Below are positions 33,651 through 39,731 of a stretch of DNA of 64,000 bases, in pieces. Position 1 is the stretch's first letter. Every line of letters begins with the position of its first letter. The DNA comes from Pedobacter ureilyticus (GTDB lineage Bacteria > Bacteroidota > Bacteroidia > Sphingobacteriales > Sphingobacteriaceae). The translations under genes and the position numbers were made by a program. Below the pieces are notes generated by a model. It saw nothing but the letters and a program-made list of their open reading frames with translations, was not told the origin of the DNA and ran no database searches. The stretch lies in the NCBI RefSeq assembly GCF_005925345.1, contig NZ_SSHJ01000014.1, forward strand, positions 1 to 64,000, in the 5' to 3' direction.

Positions 33651-35306
33651 CTATTGCTTTTTACTCTGCAATAATGTTAAAGCAAAATCCATTTGCACAT
33701 CTCTCCCCGTAACAACTTCATTTAAGCTTTGTATAATTTCATAATCTGGCATTACCCCTCTGTCTGTATATCTTGTTTTTTTAACATCATTTAGGTACTT
33801 AAACTTTGGAATTATAATCGCAATCTTGGTATTTGGTAATTCAAGTCTTATTGTTTTGCCTGAGTTATTGCCATAATAGGCACCAGCAGTTTCTTCTCCA
33901 ACAAATTTTCCGCGTTTGTTACTCTTTGCAATAGCGCAAAAATCAGCTGCTGCAGAAAAGCAAAGTCCATCGATAAGAAAAACGATTTCACCTTTGAAAG
34001 TATTAAATTTGGATTGTTTTATCCCCAAATTCCTATTATTGGAAAGAGGTTCAGGATCATTCGCCCTATAGACTGCTGCTAGATAACCAAAATCCCTTTC
34101 TGCTACATAAGAATATAACATCGACCCGTATTCATCAAAGCCGCCACCATTACCACGAAGATCGATGATAAGCTTATCGGCTTTTCTATCTTTAAGCTCA
34201 TTAAAAGTATTTTCGAGGAATCTCGAATAATCAAGTTTCGACCGCTTTAGTCTGCCCTGATCAAAGGTTTTGATAGTAAGCAGAGCGATATCCCCGGGTA
34301 AATAATCTAATTGCAAATCTTTTGCTGGCCGACTGAAACTACCTAACTCGCAGTCAAAATCCTTGGACAATGAAGCTTCGACACTTGCTGTTTTTCGTTG
34401 GCCATTAGGCTTCCTATAATCAATAGAGAAGGAATCACCTGCTCCAAAAACAAGATGATATAGGAATGCAAATGAACCATTATTCAGCGTATGCCGTTTC
34501 TTAGACTTAATTTGGCCATCACTGGGGAGGTAGGAAAATAATACTTCCTTAATTTCTTCCATTTTTTTGCCATTGATTGATAAGATCTCTGTTCCAGTTG
34601 GAAATTCACGTAATTTACTGCAGCGTACAAAAGCACTCTGCTTATCAAAATAGAGCATCAATGGGAATAGCTTTACGCTGTCTCGATAAGCATTGAGAAT
34701 CATAGAGGATAGATTGGTACCCGTATGCCCGTCACGTACTTCGCTAATGATATGCATCAATTTCTTTCCAAAATCAAGCCTTTGCATTGGTCCTTTGATC
34801 GATTTCATACCTTCATCAAATAAACGTTCTATTTCGGGTTTGGTACGGTATCGGTAAAGCCCAGCATGTTCCCGTTCCATATAGTCTCGAAAGACCATAA
34901 AATCCATGGCCAACAATTCAGGGCTGATCAGTTTATCTTGTTTTACTGGAGAAATACCTTCACTGGTCACAATTTGCGTATAACAGGTATCCTTTCCTTT
35001 AAGTAGTACCGCAAATAAATATGTATTGCCAGGCGCAGTTTTAAAAGATATAGAGTCGATATCTGTATAGAACGTAATGATTTTTTCTGTAGCAGACTTC
35101 AACGCATGATAACGGTCTGGTTTTACTTCAGGAGAGAGGTTCCAAGTATCGTTAAGAATTACATATCCATCTCTGATGGTAACTGCGTTGGAATTTGCCC
35201 TAATCAATTTTAGCGGCTGCTGGGCAGCTAGGATTTGGCAGAAGAGGGCGAAAACTAGGGCAATACAAGCCCCTGCCCATTTAGGGCTAATTTTTATATC
35301 TTTCAT
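33651..35306 (-). CDS. S41 family peptidase (C-terminal-processing-protease type), secreted
   Basis: The protein has 551 residues. A hydrophobic N-terminus (about 12-28) serves as signal peptide or anchor. The peptidase domain has KLIIDLRGNGGG (about 376-387), the catalytic Ser in GLCFSAAADFCA and the following GEETAGAYYGNNSG loop; the final TRYTDRGVMPDYEI is typical of S41. A recognisable PDZ domain is not obvious. It is the last gene of an operon that begins with an ECF sigma factor and anti-sigma factor, so it may be part of an envelope-stress response. Confidence 0.87.
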   Translation of the reverse strand: MKDIKISPKWAGACIALVFALFCQILAAQQPLKLIRANSNAVTIRDGYVILNDTWNLSPEVKPDRYHALKSATEKIITFYTDIDSISFKTAPGNTYLFAVLLKGKDTCYTQIVTSEGISPVKQDKLISPELLAMDFMVFRDYMEREHAGLYRYRTKPEIERLFDEGMKSIKGPMQRLDFGKKLMHIISEVRDGHTGTNLSSMILNAYRDSVKLFPLMLYFDKQSAFVRCSKLREFPTGTEILSINGKKMEEIKEVLFSYLPSDGQIKSKKRHTLNNGSFAFLYHLVFGAGDSFSIDYRKPNGQRKTASVEASLSKDFDCELGSFSRPAKDLQLDYLPGDIALLTIKTFDQGRLKRSKLDYSRFLENTFNELKDRKADKLIIDLRGNGGGFDEYGSMLYSYVAERDFGYLAAVYRANDPEPLSNNRNLGIKQSKFNTFKGEIVFLIDGLCFSAAADFCAIAKSNKRGKFVGEETAGAYYGNNSGKTIRLELPNTKIAIIIPKFKYLNDVKKTRYTDRGVMPDYEIIQSLNEVVTGRDVQMDFALTLLQSKKQ

Positions 35307-35326
35307 TTCGTTAAAATTTTAAAGTT

Positions 35327-35716
35327 CTATTTTCGAGTTTTTTTGGTATAGATAAAATAGCCGAAAAACCCCGAGGCTATTGATAGAGAGAGGATAGCGA
35401 GTGAATGCAGACCCAATGGGGTGGTATAATGAACAATAATGAGCCCTAATCCCAACCCAATGAGGATTAGGCTCCATTTTAGGTTGACATCTCCATCATC
35501 GGTACTACTGGATCTAAGTACCGATTCTGCTAAGCTTTCTGTTATGCCCTCTTCAATAATTTTCTTCTTAAGGCGTTGGTCAAATATTCTTTTAACAAAA
35601 GAAAGTATAAAGATCATGGTTAGTGCAACTACTAGAATGGTAGCACATATATTGAATATGTCTTCGTTGATATAGCTGTTAGTTTGTGCTTGCATAGCAA
35701 TGATGGGTGTTTTCAT
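35327..35716 (-). CDS. small membrane protein, DUF6249-like
   Basis: The protein has 129 residues with three transmembrane helices at about 20-43, 80-98 and 103-122. Between the first two lies a charged cytoplasmic stretch RIFDQRLKKKIIEEGITESL. This arrangement is typical of DUF6249-like proteins often encoded next to ECF sigma and anti-sigma genes. Function is unknown. It lies 39 bp downstream of the anti-sigma gene and 20 bp upstream of the S41 gene. Confidence 0.6.
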   Translation of the reverse strand: MKTPIIAMQAQTNSYINEDIFNICATILVVALTMIFILSFVKRIFDQRLKKKIIEEGITESLAESVLRSSSTDDGDVNLKWSLILIGLGLGLIIVHYTTPLGLHSLAILSLSIASGFFGYFIYTKKTRK

Positions 35717-35755
35717 GTGATTTTTATTTATGATGGATTAGAACGCCAGTTTAAT

Positions 35756-36208
35756 TTAATGTTGCATAAAAATGCGATTTAGGGCTTTTATTTTTTTTTC
35801 GTAGCTGATCACTACATCTATCACCAGTACAGTAAGCAATATTCCTCCAGTGCAGATAACTAACCAAGTTGATAGCCATGTACTCTCCAGTTTTACAGAT
35901 TTGTTGTTAGACAGATAGCTAATCACTCCAAAAGACAACCCTAAAAACCCTAAAAGGGCTGTTAGAAATATTGGAAAATGAAAATGATTTCGTATAATTT
36001 TCTGACTATACATCTTTACGGGAGCTTGTACATGGAAATCGAACATGGGTTGAGGGAAATCCTCAAGGTCTTTGAACATTAGCTTATAAGCTTCGATGCT
36101 ATTTTTGCAACGATTACAATACTGTACATGTTCGTTAAGGCCACTAAAATCCTTTTGTTCAAATACAATCGCTTGAATTTCTTCTTCTAAAAGATGTGAA
36201 TTTTTCAT
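35756..36208 (-). CDS. anti-sigma factor with zinc-finger-like motif
   Basis: The protein has 150 residues. NEHVQYCNRCKNS gives a His-x3-Cys-x2-Cys zinc-finger (ZAS) motif at about 26-34, the classic anti-ECF-sigma element. Two transmembrane helices follow at about 79-99 and 112-132. The start codon overlaps the stop of the sigma factor gene by 4 bp, so the two are translated together. It should hold the sigma factor inactive at the membrane until a signal releases it. Confidence 0.75.
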   Translation of the reverse strand: MKNSHLLEEEIQAIVFEQKDFSGLNEHVQYCNRCKNSIEAYKLMFKDLEDFPQPMFDFHVQAPVKMYSQKIIRNHFHFPIFLTALLGFLGLSFGVISYLSNNKSVKLESTWLSTWLVICTGGILLTVLVIDVVISYEKKIKALNRIFMQH

Positions 36209-36789
36209 AGATCTTCCTTTTTATAATTTAAAACAACATAGTCTTTGAGTTTCTTTCTTGCCCTAAATAGGTAATTCTTTAGCGTTCCTTCTGGCAAGCT
36301 AGTAATTTCGGAAATCTCTTGATAGCTCATTTCCTGAAAATGGTATAAGGCAATTAAGGTAGCATAGATGGGTGGTAACTGATCAATACCAATCTGAAGT
36401 ACAGAACGAAGCTCCTTTTTGATTATATACTCCATGATTTCACTACTGGAATGGTCTATAAAGCGATTTGTCATAGTTTCCAGTACATCTTCATTTTCAT
36501 CCTCCAATTGTTTCTCAGGCAGTAAAAGCTTTTTCTTTTTCAGGTAGTTATAGCAGGCATGGTAGGCAATGCTGCCCACCCAAGTACTCAACTTCGAATT
36601 GGACTTGAAATTTCTAATATATTTATATGCATTTAGATAAACATCCTGTACAAGATCCCTCCTGTCTTCAAGGCTGTCTACCATCTTGAACACAATTTGG
36701 GCCACCAATCCTTCGGTATTCTTAACCAATAGTGTAAATGCGGAATTATCTCCGTTGAGTAGTCTTTTAACAAGTTCTTGATCTTCCAA
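36205..36789 (-). CDS. ECF-type RNA polymerase sigma-70 factor
   Basis: The protein has 194 residues. Region 2 includes RRDLVQDVYLNAYKYIRNFK (about 42-61) and STWVGSIAYHACYNYLKK; region 4 is LPPIYATLIALYHFQEMSYQ followed by EISEITSLPEGTLKNYLFRARKKL. It directs RNA polymerase to envelope- or stress-related promoters, usually including its own. It heads the operon sigma, anti-sigma, DUF6249-like, S41 peptidase. It is not adjacent to a SusC gene with an STN domain, so it is not the transport-regulating FecI type. Confidence 0.93.
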   Translation of the reverse strand: MEDQELVKRLLNGDNSAFTLLVKNTEGLVAQIVFKMVDSLEDRRDLVQDVYLNAYKYIRNFKSNSKLSTWVGSIAYHACYNYLKKKKLLLPEKQLEDENEDVLETMTNRFIDHSSSEIMEYIIKKELRSVLQIGIDQLPPIYATLIALYHFQEMSYQEISEITSLPEGTLKNYLFRARKKLKDYVVLNYKKEDL

Positions 36790-37249
36790 TTAATATTGCT
36801 TTTTCAAGGGACATTAGACAACTAAGTTAATAAAAGGTTGCATTCTGTTTGAAACTAGATCTAGAACCACGTTGATTTAACGCGGTGAGTTCGAAAAAGA
36901 AATGGAGATCAAATCAAGCATTGACGAAAAGTTTATCAAATTGATAACTAAATTCATAACAGAAATTGTAAAAAGTAGAGACAAAACTAAAAAAATGTTC
37001 TAAGCTAATCTGCTCATGGTATTGGAGCTCTATCTATTTTTATGAAAAACAGGCCAAATCTTAATGAATTGGTAGTCAAAATAATGCAAAAACAGTTAAA
37101 ATATATCTCCAAAATCTGCGATTTTGAAGTATTTGAGAATCAAAAAATTGCGAAATCAAACTCTAAAAAACACAACAAAAAGAGCTTAAAAAAGAACGAT
37201 TTTTAAAACACAAATAACTAACAATCAGGTTTTTATCTATTAAAAAGTG
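36790..37249. other. intergenic stretch without a clear gene
   Basis: A 33-codon lysine-rich frame (36902-37003) starts with ATG but has no recognisable features, and I do not call it. The sequence is AT-rich and should contain the promoter of the sigma-factor operon at its left end and the trailer of tRNA-Leu at its right end. Confidence 0.4.
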
Positions 37250-37333
37250 TACCCGGAAGCAGATTCGAACTGCCACGCCGTTGCCAGCGCCACCCCCTCA
37301 AGATGGTGCGTCTACCAATTTCGCCACCCGGGT
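37250..37333 (-). tRNA. tRNA-Leu (anticodon GAG)
   Basis: The minus strand folds as a class II tRNA of 84 nt. The acceptor arm is ACCCGGG with TCCGGGT and discriminator A, the D-loop carries AATTGGTAGAC, the anticodon stem is CCATC with GGTGG around loop TTGAGGG (anticodon GAG), a variable arm follows, and the T-arm contains GTTCGAATC. CCA is not encoded. Sequence matching its 5' half recurs twice upstream in the GIY-YIG array. Confidence 0.93.
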
Positions 37334-37343
37334 ATTTATGCTG

Positions 37344-37372
37344 CAAATATATCATTTGAAACGAAAAAACAA
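37344..37372 (-). promoter_or_regulatory. tRNA-Leu promoter, repeated in the array
   Basis: Minus-strand TTG (37370-37372), 18 bases, then TATATTTG (37344-37351) match TTG/TAnnTTTG; the tRNA 5' end is 11 bases further. The TATATTTG box recurs at 37742-37749 and 38139-38146 ahead of the two tRNA-half leaders, where the TTG is altered. Confidence 0.55.
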
Positions 37373-37376
37373 CTTA

Positions 37377-37664
37377 TTATTCAATTGTTTTTGCAATCAG
37401 CTTCTCCCTCATTTCTGGATACTTCTTTAAATTCATGATATAAACCCTACTCTTCATCTTCTTGATGTGCGCCTCAATTGACCTGGCCTGTGGGTAGCTC
37501 AAATTTTCAATGGTATAAAAAACAGCCCAGTCATTAGCCTTTGCTGTAAAGCTATGGATAAAATCCTTATTCAAATGCTGTTGCAACCGAAACGAAAGCT
37601 CTGCACAACTTCCAACATAGAAATGATCTAGCGTGCTCGAATATAGAATGTAAACAGAAGCCAT
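37377..37664 (-). CDS. GIY-YIG nuclease family protein (UPF0213/YhbQ-like), intact copy
   Basis: The product has 95 residues from the ATG at 37662-37664. ASVYILYSSTLDHFYVGSCA gives the GIY-YIG motif as VYIL...FYVG, followed by LSFRLQQHLN with the conserved Arg, AVFYTIENLSYPQARSIEAH with the catalytic Glu near 74, and the family tail EAHIKKMKSR. Small stand-alone GIY-YIG proteins of this family cut DNA in vitro for some members; the cellular role is mostly unknown. Its leader is a copy of the tRNA-Leu promoter and 5' tRNA half. It ends about 45 bp upstream of the complete tRNA. Confidence 0.88.
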   Translation of the reverse strand: MASVYILYSSTLDHFYVGSCAELSFRLQQHLNKDFIHSFTAKANDWAVFYTIENLSYPQARSIEAHIKKMKSRVYIMNLKKYPEMREKLIAKTIE

Positions 37665-37680
37665 AGAGAAATCAGAACTA

Positions 37681-37731
37681 CTCAAGATGGTGCGCTACCA
37701 CCCCGATAGCTATCGGGATCGCCACCCGGGT
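37681..37731 (-). other. tRNA-Leu 5'-half copy A with inserted palindrome
   Basis: From the anticodon (plus-strand CTCAAG at 37681) to the tRNA 5' end (CCCGGGT ending at 37731) this repeats the 5' half of tRNA-Leu(GAG). Seven bases of the D-arm region are replaced by a perfect 16-bp palindrome, CCCGATAGCTATCGGG (37702-37717). It forms the leader of the intact GIY-YIG gene. Confidence 0.75.
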
Positions 37732-37774
37732 ATTTATGCTGCAAATATATCATTTGAAACGAAAAAACACCTTA

Positions 37775-38061
37775 TTATTCAAACGTTTTTGCGACCAGCT
37801 TCTCGGTCATTTCCGGATACTTCTTTAAATTCATGATATAAACACTACTCTTCATCTTCTTGATGTGCGCCTCAATTGACCTGGCCTGTGGGTAGCTCAA
37901 TTTTCAATGGTATAAAAAACAGCCCAGTCATTGGCCTTTGCTGTAAAACTATGGATAAAATCTTTATTCAAATGCTGTTGCAACCGAAACGAAAGCTCTG
38001 CACAACTTCCAACATAGAAATGATCTAGCGTGCTCGAATATAGAATGTAAACAGAAGCCAT
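37775..38061 (-). pseudogene. GIY-YIG nuclease gene, copy 2, broken by a one-base deletion
   Basis: Near-identical to the copy at 37377-37664 but one A is missing near 37902 (CTCAATTTTC against CTCAAATTTTC), so the frame stops after FYTIEN and loses the catalytic Glu region. The remaining 3' part still encodes SYPQARSIEAHIKKMKS and AKTFE in the shifted frame. The few other substitutions show that the two copies have begun to diverge. Confidence 0.85.
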
Positions 38062-38077
38062 AGAGAAATCAGAACTA

Positions 38078-38128
38078 CTCAAGATGGTGCGCTACCACCC
38101 CGATAGCTATCGGGATCGCCACCCGGGT
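38078..38128 (-). other. tRNA-Leu 5'-half copy B with inserted palindrome
   Basis: Same structure as copy A: tRNA sequence from the anticodon to the 5' end with the palindrome CCCGATAGCTATCGGG at 38099-38114. It leads into the broken GIY-YIG copy. A TATATTTG promoter box precedes it at 38139-38146. Confidence 0.75.
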
Positions 38129-38199
38129 ATTTATGCTGCAAATATATCATTTGAAACGAAAATGTCCCCTATTTGCTAGATCGTATACAGATTTTGGCC

Positions 38200-38961
38200 C
38201 TACAGCTCAATAGTCAAACCATCATAAGCTAACTGAATGTTTGTAGGTAGCTCCTTGCTTACGGTTTGGTGCAAGCCCAAGTTATGGCTGATATGCGTAA
38301 AATAGGTCATTTCCGCACCTACTTGTTCTGCAATAGCAATAGCTTCACTAAAAGTTAGGTGAGAGATATGGCTTTCTTTCTGTAAAGCATTTAATACCAA
38401 AACCTTTGTCCCTTTGATTTTTGCTAGCGACTCTTCACTAATGGTTTTGGAATCGGTAATGTATGTAAAATCACCAATCCTGTAACCTTTAATTGGTAAT
38501 TTATAGTGCATTACATCAATGGGAATTACCAAGTTACCTTTCACATCAAATGGTTCATTAGTAATTGTATATAAATTAATCAAGGGCAATCCATGATATT
38601 TGATATCAGAAAAGATGTAAGAAAACTCTCTTTTCAACGCTTCTTGCACTCTAATATCGGCATAAATATCAATATGTTTTTTAAGGATATAATTAAAGGG
38701 CCTTATGTCATCTAAGCCTGCAACATGGTCTTTGTGTTCATGTGTATACAATATTGCATCTAAATCCATTACACCGGCCCTCAGCATCTGATACCTAAAA
38801 TCTGGCCCGCTATCAATTACAATGGTCGTATCATCAATTTCAATTAACACTGACACTCTTAATCTTTTGTCTCGGCTATCGCCAGATTTACATACGTCGC
38901 AACCACATCCAATTACTGGAATGCCCTGCGATGTGCCCGTACCTAAAAAAGTTATCTTCAA
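38200..38961 (-). CDS. MBL-fold metallo-hydrolase (PhnP-like)
   Basis: The protein has 253 residues. MKITFLGTGTSQGIPVIGC with GCDVC right after it is the PhnP-type N-terminus that binds a structural zinc. The catalytic metal motif is THEHKDHVAGLDD (about 74-86), with DSGPDFR and further ligands DVMHYK, TDSK and THISHNLG near the end. PhnP cleaves cyclic phosphodiesters of ribose; the Bacteroidota members are widespread housekeeping proteins of unproven substrate. It lies downstream of lolA on the same strand, separated by a terminator-like hairpin. Confidence 0.88.
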   Translation of the reverse strand: MKITFLGTGTSQGIPVIGCGCDVCKSGDSRDKRLRVSVLIEIDDTTIVIDSGPDFRYQMLRAGVMDLDAILYTHEHKDHVAGLDDIRPFNYILKKHIDIYADIRVQEALKREFSYIFSDIKYHGLPLINLYTITNEPFDVKGNLVIPIDVMHYKLPIKGYRIGDFTYITDSKTISEESLAKIKGTKVLVLNALQKESHISHLTFSEAIAIAEQVGAEMTYFTHISHNLGLHQTVSKELPTNIQLAYDGLTIEL

Positions 38962-38994
38962 ATCTATTTATGAAACGTGATTTTCAAATCTAAC

Positions 38995-39032
38995 AAAAAA
39001 GGGCTTAAGCTAATAACCCAAACCCTTTTTTT
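38995..39032 (-). terminator. intrinsic terminator after lolA
   Basis: AAAAAAGGG (38995-39003) pairs with CCCTTTTTT (39023-39031) around an 19-base loop, giving a U run in either direction. It lies in the 96-bp gap between lolA and the MBL hydrolase gene, so it probably ends the ftsK-lolA transcript. Confidence 0.6.
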
Positions 39033-39057
39033 GAAAGATATTTTGTTAACCTTATGC

Positions 39058-39708
39058 CTATCTTAAATCTACTACTTCAACACCTGGGTATTTCTTAGCA
39101 TCAAAAGCAAAGGTTGCTTCAGAGACCTTTACATTGGGCGAGAATGTTTTTACATTATAAGTATAGGTGTTTCCATTTTTCTCAAACACTACAATATTAC
39201 TAATCTGCTTAGCTGCTTTATCTATACTTAAACGCACCTTAAATACATTTTTCTTAGCATCTGTTGGAGATAAGTCTATCATTTGATAAGTTTTAGCCCC
39301 TACCTTTTTCTCGCCAGTATAAATATATTTAAAACCTTTCTCGTAAATGGTAAAAATTTTAGCCGGATTTAAGGCTTCGCCGCTTGGATCTACATTAGAA
39401 ACCTGTACTTCTTTATCATTTTTCAAATAAGTCCACTGTACCTTACCATCACTAATTAGCTCTTGGTTAGTCATGGCCACCTTATATTTATTTGCATTGG
39501 CCTTTACGTATAAAGTGCCTTGCTGCGTTTCTTTAACTTTAGCTTGTTTGTTATCTAAGGTAAAAGTGAAATCTGTTTTTACTACATCGTACGAACGGTA
39601 TTTCTTACTTACTTCCGCTAAAATTGCTTTGGCCTTAGGGTCTGTTTGTGCCGAAGCTAATGAACCAAAAACACCTAGCGCTAAAAACGCCAATATTACT
39701 CTCTTCAT
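39058..39708 (-). CDS. lolA: LolA-like outer-membrane lipoprotein carrier protein
   Basis: The protein has 216 residues with a signal peptide (1-20). The mature protein is an 11-stranded half-barrel pattern: YDVVKTDFTFTLDNKQAKV, QQGTLYVKANANKYKVAM, LISDGKVQWTYLKNDKEVQV, FKVRLSIDKAAKQISNIVVF. Periplasmic LolA ferries lipoproteins released by LolCDE to the outer membrane. Bacteroidota lack a clear LolB, so delivery probably needs only this protein. It lies 23 bp downstream of ftsK, the usual order in this group. Confidence 0.88.
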   Translation of the reverse strand: MKRVILAFLALGVFGSLASAQTDPKAKAILAEVSKKYRSYDVVKTDFTFTLDNKQAKVKETQQGTLYVKANANKYKVAMTNQELISDGKVQWTYLKNDKEVQVSNVDPSGEALNPAKIFTIYEKGFKYIYTGEKKVGAKTYQMIDLSPTDAKKNVFKVRLSIDKAAKQISNIVVFEKNGNTYTYNVKTFSPNVKVSEATFAFDAKKYPGVEVVDLR

Positions 39709-39731
39709 TTTATCTAATCTTAAATTCTGTT

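Larger units (their letters stand above)
37322..38160. repeat. tandem duplication of a ~398-bp unit (promoter, tRNA half, GIY-YIG gene)
   Basis: The block CGCCACCCGGGTATTTATGC and the 25 bases after it occur at about 37322, 37720 and 38117, so the period is 398 then 397 bp; the one-base difference is the deletion that breaks GIY-YIG copy 2. Between the blocks lie two GIY-YIG genes and two 5' tRNA-Leu halves. Beyond 38160 the similarity ends. Transcribed leftwards, the array reads promoter, half, broken nuclease, promoter, half, intact nuclease, promoter, complete tRNA. Confidence 0.9.

Noticed and set aside
36902..37003. 33-codon lysine-rich ORF
   Set aside because: It is short, of biased composition, and has no homologue I recognise and no clear upstream signals.
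37247..37438. Plus-strand ORF across tRNA-Leu
   Set aside because: It is antisense to a well-folded tRNA gene and has no protein features.
37250..38128. tRNA halves as attachment sites of an integrated element
   Set aside because: Attachment sites normally duplicate the 3' end of a tRNA; here the 5' half is copied, and no integrase or phage gene lies nearby.
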